From positions 248,001-312,000 of the forward strand of contig NZ_JANIFJ010000003.1 in NCBI RefSeq assembly GCF_024519155.1: a DNA stretch of 64,000 bases, written 5' to 3'. The stretch comes from Mangrovibrevibacter kandeliae. GTDB taxonomy: Bacteria; Pseudomonadota; Alphaproteobacteria; Rhizobiales; Rhizobiaceae. The notes beneath the pieces were generated by a model, which was not told the origin of the DNA, ran no database searches, and saw only the letters and a list, made by a program, of their open reading frames with translations. The number at the start of each line of letters is the position of its first letter. Position 1 is the stretch's first letter. The position numbers were made by a program, and so were the translations under genes. Positions 39,483 to 46,661 of the stretch are shown here, in pieces.

Positions 39483-39914
39483 TCAGGCCGTCGCGATGTA
39501 CTGGCGGATCTCCTCCGCCTCGCGCTCCGCGGTCTCGATCCGCCGCTTCACCACGTCGCCGATCGAGACGATGCCGGCGAGCCGGCCGTCCTGCAGCACC
39601 GGGACGTGGCGGAAGCGACCGCGGGTCATGATGTCCATCAACTCGTCCAGCGTCGTGGCCTCGCCGCAGGTGACCACCTTCGGTGTCATCGCGTCCGCGA
39701 CGGTCTCCTGGAAGCTCTCGGCACCCTTGGCCGCCAGGATCCTCACCACGTCGCGCTCCGATAGAATACCGGCGACCTCTCCGGCCTCGTCCGTCAGGAC
39801 CACCGCACCGATCCGCTTTTCGGCGAGCACGCCGATGGCTTCACCGATCGTCACCGTCGGACGCAGCGTCACCACGTCCCGGCCCTTCTCTTCCAGAATG
39901 TTGCCGACGTTCAT
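39483..39914 (-). CDS. CBS-pair domain protein
   Basis: A 143-residue protein of two CBS repeats (about 8-62 and 73-130), each with the G-[IV]-[VIL]-[ST]-xx-D pattern (GILSERDVVR, GIVSIGDVVKR). Such Bateman modules bind adenine nucleotides and regulate partners; no partner domain is attached. The C-terminal helix REAEEIRQYI is conserved in the alphaproteobacterial stand-alone form. It ends convergently with hisI. Confidence 0.92.
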   Translation of the reverse strand: MNVGNILEEKGRDVVTLRPTVTIGEAIGVLAEKRIGAVVLTDEAGEVAGILSERDVVRILAAKGAESFQETVADAMTPKVVTCGEATTLDELMDIMTRGRFRHVPVLQDGRLAGIVSIGDVVKRRIETAEREAEEIRQYIATA

Positions 39915-39971
39915 TCGAGCCTCCCTGTCTCCCGGAGGCCATGGTGCGTCGGTCTCGATCGTTCCGCAAGC

Positions 39972-40727
39972 TCAGAGGTCGGGAGCGGCACGCATCGCCG
40001 GCGGTTCGGGATCGAAGAGCCGGAACAGCAGGAAGCCGAAGGCAAAGCCCCCGAGATGCGCTTCCCACGCCACCGCACCCGGTGCTCCGAGGAAGCCGCC
40101 GAGGCCGGCGCCGACCACGGCATTGGTCAGGAAGAACAGGACGACGAAGACCAGCACCGTGCGGTCGGAGAGCGCCTCACGGATGGAGAGCAGCGGCGGG
40201 TGGGCCTCCAGGCGGCCGTGACGCATCTGGCGGCTGAAGGCGAAGCGGCAGGCGCCGCCCATCAGCGCCGAGACGATGCCGGAGGCACCGATCACCGGCT
40301 CCATGAGGGCGGGATTGAGCGCGAAGAAGAGGAGCGCACCGGCGAGCGAGCCGAAGACCGAGAAGGCGAGAAACCGGGGCGTGCCCAGACGCCGGGCGAC
40401 CGGGGTGCCGAAGGCCAGCATCCAGATCGCGTTGGTGCCGAGATGCATCCAGTCGCCGTGCAGGAGCGCGTAGGTGAACGGGGACCACAGAGCCGCGCCG
40501 GCGGCGCGGATGGCGCACAGATCCGAAGATGCCGTGTAGCAACCGGACACGAACCCGAAATCGGCGACGAGGAGGATGTCGTCCGCCGGCCCGAGCCACC
40601 AGCTGCGCACGGCCTGAACCAGCGCAAAGGCAGCCAGCATGAAGAGCACCACCGCCGGCGCGTTGAAGGCGGGCGGCGGGGTGGCGCGCGTCGGCATCGC
40701 CGGCCGTTGCCGCATCGGGTCATGCAT
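39972..40727 (-). CDS. Rhomboid family intramembrane serine protease
   Basis: A 251-residue membrane protein with about six helices. The catalytic pair of rhomboids is S149 in GASGIVSAL and H224 in WEAHLGGFAFGF; the oxyanion-helping stretch HGDWMHLGTNAIWM (H90, H95, N99) is intact. The start at 40727 is set by AAGGAG 9 bases upstream. Substrate is unknown. The upstream region holds a strong minus-strand terminator-like hairpin 53 bases before the start, suggesting either an upstream small RNA or attenuation in the leader. Confidence 0.93.
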   Translation of the reverse strand: MHDPMRQRPAMPTRATPPPAFNAPAVVLFMLAAFALVQAVRSWWLGPADDILLVADFGFVSGCYTASSDLCAIRAAGAALWSPFTYALLHGDWMHLGTNAIWMLAFGTPVARRLGTPRFLAFSVFGSLAGALLFFALNPALMEPVIGASGIVSALMGGACRFAFSRQMRHGRLEAHPPLLSIREALSDRTVLVFVVLFFLTNAVVGAGLGGFLGAPGAVAWEAHLGGFAFGFLLFRLFDPEPPAMRAAPDL

Positions 40728-41062
40728 GGCGGTGCGCTCCTTGCTGGCGTTCACCTCTGCGATAGAGGCGATGTCGGGCAAAAAGAAAGCCGCGCGCCGG
40801 AAACCGGCGGCGGCTGAGGAGGCGCTCTCACACGTCGGGGAGCGCCGGTTGCTGCTGTGGCAGGACACGTCCGAACACGGTATCTGGTTACGCTGGCGGC
40901 TCGAGCAGTGCAACCACGCAGTGAAATCATGCTTAATCGCGCAGAACGAAGCTTTCGCAACCGTGACTGCGCCCGGTGACGCGTCCAGCGGACATTAAGA
41001 CCCTGTGCATAAGACGTGGTGTAGGAACCAAGGTCTGTGCCCGCTTTGATTGGTGACGCCTG
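40728..41062. other. Intergenic region with a small-RNA or attenuator candidate
   Basis: 335 bases between the divergent rhomboid and PilZ genes. On the minus strand it contains two consecutive hairpins, the second followed by a T-run (40780-40814). On the plus strand a 75-codon frame from 40771 (MSGKKKAARRKPAAAEE) is open, but its second half uses rare TTA codons and looks non-coding. No other gene is seen. Confidence 0.5.
40780..40814 (-). terminator. Strong rho-independent terminator, no obvious gene upstream
   Basis: Read on the minus strand, an 11-bp GC stem (GCCGCCGCCGG / CCGGCGCGCGGC, one bulge, TTT loop) is followed by TTTCTTTTT. A second hairpin (7-bp arms GGCGCTC/GAGCGCC, 40821-40846) precedes it. 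The minus-strand DNA before it, up to 41062, has no recognisable gene, so it should end a non-coding transcript or attenuate the rhomboid mRNA. Confidence 0.75.
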
Positions 41063-41662
41063 ATGCAAGCCCTGCCGATCGCGAACGAGACTGCCGACGA
41101 TATGCGCTTTCAGGCGGTGGGCGTCGATCTTCTCGGCCGCTTCATGTTGACGGACCACTCCGAATACGCCTGCCGCGTCCAGCAGATGTCGCCCGGCAGC
41201 GTGGTGGTCGAGACGCCGATCGTGCCCGGCCACGACGAGCGCGTGATCTTCTACGTCGACCACATCGGACGACTGGAAGGGGCGGTGACGCACACCTTCA
41301 CCGGCGGCTTCGCAGCGAGCCTGCGCGCCACCGACCGCAAGCGATCCAAGCTCGCTGCCCAGCTCACCTGGCTTGCCAACCGGCACGAGCTGTCGCTGCC
41401 CGAAGATCGGCGCCATGAGCGTATCGCGCCGCGCGATCCCGTCACGCAGGTCCTCCTCGACGACGGCCGGCGCTACGAGGTCCGAATCATGGATCTGTCG
41501 CTGTCGGGCGCCGCCGTGCAGTCGGCGACCCGGCCGGCCGTCGGCACTCGCGTCGTCCTCGGCAGCACCTCCGGCCGCGTGGTGCGTCATCTCGAGGATG
41601 GCTACGCGATCGAGTTCGCCGTGGTTCAGTCGCGCGAGGCGCTGGAGAACGGCCAGCTCTGA
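41063..41662 (+). CDS. PilZ-domain protein (tandem)
   Basis: A 199-residue protein with two PilZ-like halves. The first (about 15-90) lacks the full motif. The second has the cyclic-di-GMP signature: an Arg-rich RRHERIAPR at about 117-125 and DLSLSGA at about 150-156. It is therefore a likely c-di-GMP receptor, perhaps for motility or polysaccharide. It is followed by a perfect 8-bp hairpin (41671-41700) and stands alone. Confidence 0.88.
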   Translation: MQALPIANETADDMRFQAVGVDLLGRFMLTDHSEYACRVQQMSPGSVVVETPIVPGHDERVIFYVDHIGRLEGAVTHTFTGGFAASLRATDRKRSKLAAQLTWLANRHELSLPEDRRHERIAPRDPVTQVLLDDGRRYEVRIMDLSLSGAAVQSATRPAVGTRVVLGSTSGRVVRHLEDGYAIEFAVVQSREALENGQL

Positions 41663-41670
41663 TTCCGTTC

Positions 41671-41700
41671 GACGTCTCGCATCCGACCGGGTGAGACGTC
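41671..41700 (+). terminator. Hairpin after the PilZ gene
   Basis: GACGTCTC (41671-41678) pairs perfectly with GAGACGTC (41693-41700) across a 14-base loop, starting 9 bases after the PilZ stop. No U-run follows, so termination is only probable. Confidence 0.4.
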
Positions 41701-42237
41701 CGGACGAATGCCCGCACGGGCTCCCTTAACCGAAAGAACGTCGGCGTCGTCCCTTGGTCGGCTCGAGCCTCCTCGTACGCCGTCGCACCGCGCCTCCCGC
41801 GGGGGCGTGCCAGGCGAGGCGACCTGACGCGTTCGAGCTCTCACGTCCGCCCCCCAATCCGTAGGCCGCTGCCCTGCCCGTCCTTCGCGACGCGACCCGA
41901 AAACTGCGGATCGTCGCGCACGGGGTGCGGCACCCTCTCCGTCGATCGCGCCCCTTGATCGCACGCAGCCTCCGCGCCGCGCTCCAGCGCCCGGTCAAGA
42001 CGAGCCGGCGCCGGCTGGGCCGTCGCCGGCCGCAGTCCGTTCGTACACGCTTGCGATGACCTGGCCGCTTGGCCGCCGCCGGCCGCGCGCCGATCCTTTA
42101 CCGCTTCTTGCCGTCGCGCACGAAATCCGAGTCAAAAGCTGCGGGTGTTCTACTCGAATTGGTCATAGTATTTCCGCTCAAATTTGAATTTAATTGCCGG
42201 TCCTAGCTTCGCGCTGAAGTAAAAGCTGTCTGTCATA

Positions 42238-42259
42238 GTCCCTCTACATTCGGAGGGAC
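42238..42259 (+). promoter_or_regulatory. Hairpin that hides the ribosome site of the BTLCP gene
   Basis: GTCCCTC (42238-42244) pairs with GAGGGAC (42253-42259) around an 8-base loop. The right arm is the GGAGGG ribosome-binding sequence, 6 bases before the ATG at 42264. Such a 7-bp stem could limit translation until melted, or be remodelled by a ligand, protein or heat. Confidence 0.5.
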
Positions 42260-42263
42260 AGTC

Positions 42264-42860
42264 ATGACGAAGTTGCAGATGATTGCCGCGGCCCTGTTCG
42301 GCCTTGCACTGGCCGTGCCGACCGCTGCCGCGGCCAAGAGCCTGCAGATGCCGGTTCGTGGCGCCACCTCGCAACCCGTCGGCCATTACGAATTCTGCGA
42401 GCACTACGCCAGCGAATGCGGCGTCAATCGCGAAGTCGGCGTGGTGCGACTGACCAACGCCACCTGGAAGCAGATCGTGCAGGTGAACAACACGGTCAAC
42501 ACCAGCATCTATCCCGAGACCGACCAGGAAATCTGGGGCCGACCGGAAGTCTGGTCCTATCCGACGACCGTCGGCGACTGCGAAGACTTCGCGCTCCTGA
42601 AGCAGTATATGCTGGAGCAGGCGGGCTTCCCGCGCTCGGCGCTCCTGATCACCGTCGTCCTGCAGCCGAACGGCGACGGCCACGCGGTGCTGACGGTGAG
42701 CACCGACAAGGGCGACTTCATCCTCGACAATCTCGAGGACCGGGTTCTGAACTGGTCGGATACGGACTACCGCTATCTGAAGCGGCAGTCGGATCGCAAT
42801 TCGGCCAAATGGGTCAGCATCGCGGACGATCGCGACATCCTGGTCGGCAGCGTCCGCTGA
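42264..42860 (+). CDS. Transglutaminase-like cysteine protease (BTLCP/DUF920)
   Basis: A 198-residue periplasmic protein with a signal peptide (about 1-24, ending AAAAK). It has the BTLCP fold with catalytic triad C106 (VGDCEDFALLK), H140 (GDGHAVLTV) and D155 (ILDNLEDRV). Members in other bacteria (LapG-like) cleave adhesins or act with c-di-GMP systems; this shorter form is typical of Rhizobiales and its substrate is unknown. A PilZ protein is the upstream neighbour. Confidence 0.92.
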   Translation: MTKLQMIAAALFGLALAVPTAAAAKSLQMPVRGATSQPVGHYEFCEHYASECGVNREVGVVRLTNATWKQIVQVNNTVNTSIYPETDQEIWGRPEVWSYPTTVGDCEDFALLKQYMLEQAGFPRSALLITVVLQPNGDGHAVLTVSTDKGDFILDNLEDRVLNWSDTDYRYLKRQSDRNSAKWVSIADDRDILVGSVR

Positions 42861-42905
42861 GACAGGCGCCGCCCGGGCCACGCTGCCCGGGGGTCGCCAC
42901 AGGGC

Positions 42906-43115
42906 CTACTCGAGGTCGATGTCCAGGATCGTCATGGTGAGGTGGTAGGACAGTTCCCCTTCCTCCTCGTCCTTGGAAATCAGGCCGACGAACTCGTCCT
43001 CGACATACACCTCCGCCGAATCGTTCTTGCGCGGCAGGGCGCGCACCTCGATGGCGGCCGAGCTGAACCGGGACTTCAGATACCGTTCCAGCTTGCGGAT
43101 CTCGTCGGGCTTCAC
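42906..43115 (-). CDS. DUF3126 family small protein
   Basis: A 69-residue acidic protein starting (GTG) MKPDEIRKLERYLKSRF, with ALPRKNDSAEVYVEDEFVG and ending LDIDLE. This matches the DUF3126 family of alphaproteobacteria, of unknown function. No signal or membrane segment. It is probably in one unit with cysE (126 bases upstream on the same strand). Confidence 0.9.
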   Translation of the reverse strand: MKPDEIRKLERYLKSRFSSAAIEVRALPRKNDSAEVYVEDEFVGLISKDEEEGELSYHLTMTILDIDLE

Positions 43116-43240
43116 ATTCGTCTCCTTGCTTGACCGCGGTAGCGGGAAGCTAGGGATATTCGAAATGAATCAATAGCGCGAGGGGCGCCGGCGGGCTCGC
43201 CACCGCACGCCGCCCGAGGCGACGACGCTCGAACCGGCGG

Positions 43241-44065
43241 TCAGCCCTCGGCGTCGAGGGTCTGATCCATCTCGCGTGACGGCTCGTCGCAGCAACTGTT
43301 GGTGTTGATGATCCTTGCCGGCACCCCGGCGACCGTCGAACGCGGCGGCACCTCTTTCAGCACCACCGATCCCGCCGCCACCTTGGAGCAGTCGCCGACG
43401 CGGATGTTGCCGAGGATCTTTGCCCCCGCACCGATCAGCACGCCGCGGCCGATCTTCGGGTGACGATCGCCGAACTCCTTGCCGGTGCCGCCGAGCGTCA
43501 CGTCCTGCAGCATGGAGACGTTGTCGCCGATCTCGGCGGTGACGCCGACGACGAGCCCCGTCGCATGGTCGAGGAAGATTCCGCGGCCCAGCTTGGCCGC
43601 CGGATGGATGTCGGTCTGGAACACCGAGGAGGACCGCGACTGCAGGTACAGGGCGAAGTCGCGCCGGCCCTCCGACCAGAGCCAATGGGCCAGCCGGTGC
43701 GTCTGGATGGCGTGGAAGCCCTTGAAGTACAGCAGCGGCTCCAGATAGCGCTCGCAGGCCGGATCGCGGTCGTGCACCGCCTGGATGTCGATGCGCAGCA
43801 CCTCGCTCCACTCCGGCCGGGCCTCGGCCATCGCAGCGAACCCTTGGCGGATCAGGGTCGCGGGCACATCCGGATGATCCAGTCGCTCCGAAACGCGATG
43901 GATGAGCGAGGCCTCGAGCGAAGGATGGTTCAGCACCGTCCCGTACAGAAAGCCTGCCAGCGCCGGATCGCGCTCGGCCGCCTCGAGCGCTTCTTCGCGC
44001 ACGCTGTGCCAGATCGGATCGAGCGGACGCAGGCGTTCATCCGATTTCGTGGTCCAGACGCTCAT
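43241..44065 (-). CDS. cysE: Serine O-acetyltransferase
   Basis: CysE, 274 residues, transfers acetyl from acetyl-CoA to serine in cysteine biosynthesis. The N-terminal helical domain is followed by the left-handed beta-helix with hexapeptide repeats (VTAEIGDNVSMLQDVTLGG, IGAGAKILGNIRVGD). Catalytic His/Asp are in the IFLDHATGLVVG and DRHPKIGRG segments. The ATG at 44065 (MSVWTTKSDERLRPLDPIW) is the family start; the frame stays open upstream. The C-terminal tail beyond INTNSCCDEPS is short. Confidence 0.96.
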   Translation of the reverse strand: MSVWTTKSDERLRPLDPIWHSVREEALEAAERDPALAGFLYGTVLNHPSLEASLIHRVSERLDHPDVPATLIRQGFAAMAEARPEWSEVLRIDIQAVHDRDPACERYLEPLLYFKGFHAIQTHRLAHWLWSEGRRDFALYLQSRSSSVFQTDIHPAAKLGRGIFLDHATGLVVGVTAEIGDNVSMLQDVTLGGTGKEFGDRHPKIGRGVLIGAGAKILGNIRVGDCSKVAAGSVVLKEVPPRSTVAGVPARIINTNSCCDEPSREMDQTLDAEG

Positions 44066-44231
44066 CGCGCCGCTCCTTCTCTCTCGATCAACGGCGAGCC
44101 TCGATGCAGATAGGCACGGGGACGGCCGGCGGCAGACGCCGCAGCGTGTGCTCCCGAAGCTTTTATCGGAACCGGCCCATGGCGGCAAAGGCTCCGGACA
44201 TCCCGCGCGGCGTTGTCCCGGCAGGTCCGGC

Positions 44232-45005
44232 TCAGCGCAAGCGTGCGCGGTTGCGATCGAGGAAGCCGACCACTGCGGCCTTGAAGCTGCGGTCGCCGAC
44301 CGCAAGCATGTGATCGCGGCCGGGAATGTCGAAGGCCTCCGCCGCCGGCATCAGCGCGGCGAGTGCCGCGGGCGAGCCGGCGATCTCGTCACGGGTGCCG
44401 ACGCCGACGAGGGTCGGCTGCTCGATCGAGCCGACCTCCGCCGGCGACAGCTCTTCGCGCGAGGCCTCGATGCAGGCGGCAAGCGCGATCCGATCGCTCC
44501 GGGTGCGGTCGGCAAAGGATCGGAACATCCGGCCGCGCTCGTCCAACACCTCGTCGAGCGACGGCGCGCGCAGTGCCGCCGCGATCGGGTCCCAATCGCC
44601 GACCCCCTCCACGAGGCCGATCCCGAGGCCGCCGAAGACGAGCACCGTGAGGCGGTCGGGCGCCTCCAGCGCCGCGAAGGCGGCGATGCGCGCGCCCATC
44701 GAATAGCCGAAGGCAGCCGCCCGTTCGATCCCGAGATGGTCGAGCAGCGCCAGCGCGTCGTTGGCCATGCGCGCCGGCGTGTAGACGGCGCTGTCGTGCG
44801 GCTTCGAGCTCAGGCCGTGGCCGCGATGGTCGAAGGCGACCGTCCGGTAACCGGCCTCGTTGAGCGTCTTGATCCAGCCGGGGTCGACCCAGTTGACCTG
44901 GAGGTTCGAGGCGAAGCCGTGAATCAGAAGAACCGTCGGCGCGTCGTCGCTCGGTCGGCTGTCGAGATAGGCGAGTTCCAGACCGTCATGCTCGAACGTC
45001 TCCAT
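44232..45005 (-). CDS. Alpha/beta-fold hydrolase
   Basis: A 257-residue alpha/beta hydrolase. The oxyanion HGFASN, the nucleophile elbow GYSMGAR (Ser), and a C-terminal His in GRDHMLAVGD are all visible, so the triad is intact. There is no signal peptide; the substrate is unknown. The start METFEHDGLELAYLD (45005) suits the fold; 22 codons of open frame upstream are poorly conserved-looking. It is divergent from the zinc-finger gene. Confidence 0.88.
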   Translation of the reverse strand: METFEHDGLELAYLDSRPSDDAPTVLLIHGFASNLQVNWVDPGWIKTLNEAGYRTVAFDHRGHGLSSKPHDSAVYTPARMANDALALLDHLGIERAAAFGYSMGARIAAFAALEAPDRLTVLVFGGLGIGLVEGVGDWDPIAAALRAPSLDEVLDERGRMFRSFADRTRSDRIALAACIEASREELSPAEVGSIEQPTLVGVGTRDEIAGSPAALAALMPAAEAFDIPGRDHMLAVGDRSFKAAVVGFLDRNRARLR

Positions 45006-45133
45006 CGCCGACTCTCCTGCCCCGCTCAGCTGTCCACCCGGGCTTTCAGCACCGATCGTGCGGCGCATCAACCGCCTGTTCTTTTGCTTTGGCGCTCGAT
45101 ATGGTCCGCCGCGACAGAGCAGAGGAGCGCGCG

Positions 45134-45379
45134 ATGGCGGATCACGTCATTCCCCATTTCCAGAACGACGCGGGCCACGAGGCGATCGAGATCGGGGTCA
45201 GCGAGTTCATGTGCGTCGGCGCGACGCCGCCCTTCGACCATCCGCACGTCTACATCGACATGGGCGACGAGCGCGAGATGGTCTGCGGCTACTGCTCGAC
45301 GCTGTACCGCCTCAACACGAGCCTGAAGGCGACCGAGACCCTGCCGGCGGGCTGCCTCTTCCTCGAGGCTGCCGCCTGA
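45134..45379 (+). CDS. zf-CHCC protein, complex I NDUFS6-like
   Basis: An 81-residue zinc-finger protein of the CHCC type. Ligands are C27, H36, C51 and C54 (MVCGYCSTLYRL), spaced as in mitochondrial NDUFS6 (13-kDa subunit), which also occurs in complex I of Paracoccus. It is likely an accessory subunit at the peripheral arm. It is encoded about 29 kb from the nuo operon. The next gene's frame overlaps its stop. Confidence 0.88.
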   Translation: MADHVIPHFQNDAGHEAIEIGVSEFMCVGATPPFDHPHVYIDMGDEREMVCGYCSTLYRLNTSLKATETLPAGCLFLEAAA

Positions 45380-46536
45380 GGCGAGACGCCGCCGCGCCGG
45401 TTGTCGTCGTCGGCGCCGGCATCGCCGGCCTCGGCGTGTCGCTCGCGCTGGCGCGCCGCGGTTTGCACGTCTCGCTCTTCGAGCGGGCGCCGGTGCTCGA
45501 CGAGGTCGGTGCGGGCCTGCAGCTTTCACCCAATGCCCTGCGGGTTCTGGCCGAGCTGGGCCTGCTCGCGGCCGCGTCTGCCTCGGCGGTCGAAGCCCGG
45601 GCCGTCACGTTGCGCGGCTGGCGAAGCGGCAGGACGATCGCCCGGGTGCCGGTCGGCGGTTCGGACGGAACGCCCTACCTTTCGGTCCATCGCGCCGACC
45701 TGCAGCGATCCCTGGTCGCAGCGGTCTTGCAGGAGCCGAGGATCACGCTGACGCTCGGGACGACGCTGCGCGGCTGCCGCCCGGTCGCAGCCGGCCACGC
45801 CCTCGCCTTCGAGACGGCCGGAGGCGAACAGACGGTCGAGGCGTCCGTCGTCGTCGGCGCGGATGGTGTGAATTCACGCCTCGCCGCCAGTCTGGGGCTT
45901 GCGCCGCCGCAGGACACGGGGCTGACCGCCTGGCGCATGACGGTCTCGGCTCCTTCTGCTGGTGCGACCGGTGGCATCGAGGCCTGGCTCGGAGCCTCTG
46001 CCCATGCGGTCGCCTACCCGATCCGCGCCGGTCAGGCGATCAACGTCGTGGTCCTCGGCCATCGCGAGGCCGGCACGGCCGGCGAGCCGCGGGCGGAGGC
46101 TCTGGCGAAGGTCGAAGGCTGGGATCCGCGCCTCATCGGGATGCTTCGTGGAGCAGGCGAAGTCAGTCGCTGGCCGCTGCTGACCGTGCCGCCGGCGCGG
46201 CGATGGCACGCTGCGCCGGGCATCCTGCTGATCGGCGATGCCGCGCACGCGATGCCACCCTTTGCCGCGCAAGGCGCCGCACTGGCCCTCGAGGACGCCA
46301 GTGTCGCGGCGCAGCTGCTGGCCGGCTCGGCTTCGGCCGCGCAGGCATTCGACCGGTTCGAGTCGCTCCGGCGGCCACGGGTGGACCGGGTCCGGGCGCG
46401 GGTCGCATTCCACCGCCGCATCTACCACCTGCCCTTCCCGTTCAGCCTCGGACGCGACATGGCGCTCCGCCTGCGTTCTGCGGAGCGGCTCGGCACCGAT
46501 CTCGCCTGGCTCTACGACTGGCACCCGCCGGCTTGA
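45376..46536 (+). CDS. FAD-dependent monooxygenase, probably CTG-initiated
   Basis: An aromatic-hydroxylase-like flavoprotein, about 386 residues. Motifs are the Rossmann VVVVGAGIAGLGVSLAL, SVHRADLQRSL, GADGVNSRL and GDAAHAMPPFAAQGAALALEDA. There is no ATG, GTG or TTG at the expected N-terminus: the only suitable codon is CTG at 45376, which overlaps the zinc-finger stop (CTGA). The nearest normal start codon in frame lies well inside the zinc-finger gene. Substrate is unknown; it resembles salicylate hydroxylase-type enzymes. Confidence 0.82.
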   Translation: MRRDAAAPVVVVGAGIAGLGVSLALARRGLHVSLFERAPVLDEVGAGLQLSPNALRVLAELGLLAAASASAVEARAVTLRGWRSGRTIARVPVGGSDGTPYLSVHRADLQRSLVAAVLQEPRITLTLGTTLRGCRPVAAGHALAFETAGGEQTVEASVVVGADGVNSRLAASLGLAPPQDTGLTAWRMTVSAPSAGATGGIEAWLGASAHAVAYPIRAGQAINVVVLGHREAGTAGEPRAEALAKVEGWDPRLIGMLRGAGEVSRWPLLTVPPARRWHAAPGILLIGDAAHAMPPFAAQGAALALEDASVAAQLLAGSASAAQAFDRFESLRRPRVDRVRARVAFHRRIYHLPFPFSLGRDMALRLRSAERLGTDLAWLYDWHPPA

Positions 46537-46661
46537 ACCGGTCTGGCGTGCCGGGTGGAACGGAGCGCCGCAGCCCGAGTTCACAGACCGTTGTGTGCGT
46601 TTATGCCCCACCGGGCAGCCACGCAGCGGACGCAACGGACAAGTCCAGAGGAAACTCCATC

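Larger units (their letters stand above)
41663..42263. other. 600-base intergenic region
   Basis: No coding frame here looks real. It holds the hairpin at 41671-41700, a GC-rich middle, and an AT-rich stretch at about 42150-42235 (CTCAAATTTGAATTTAATT) that is probably the promoter of the next gene. The last 26 bases form a hairpin over the ribosome site of that gene. Confidence 0.5.

Noticed and set aside
40771-40998. Possible 75-residue plus-strand protein starting MSGKKKAARRKP
   Set aside because: The start region coincides with the terminator hairpin of the other strand, later codons include rare TTA and the tail looks random. A non-coding transcript explains the region better.
40751-41590. 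A minus-strand 279-codon frame across the rhomboid/PilZ gap
   Set aside because: It is antisense to a clear PilZ gene and shows no recognised domain.
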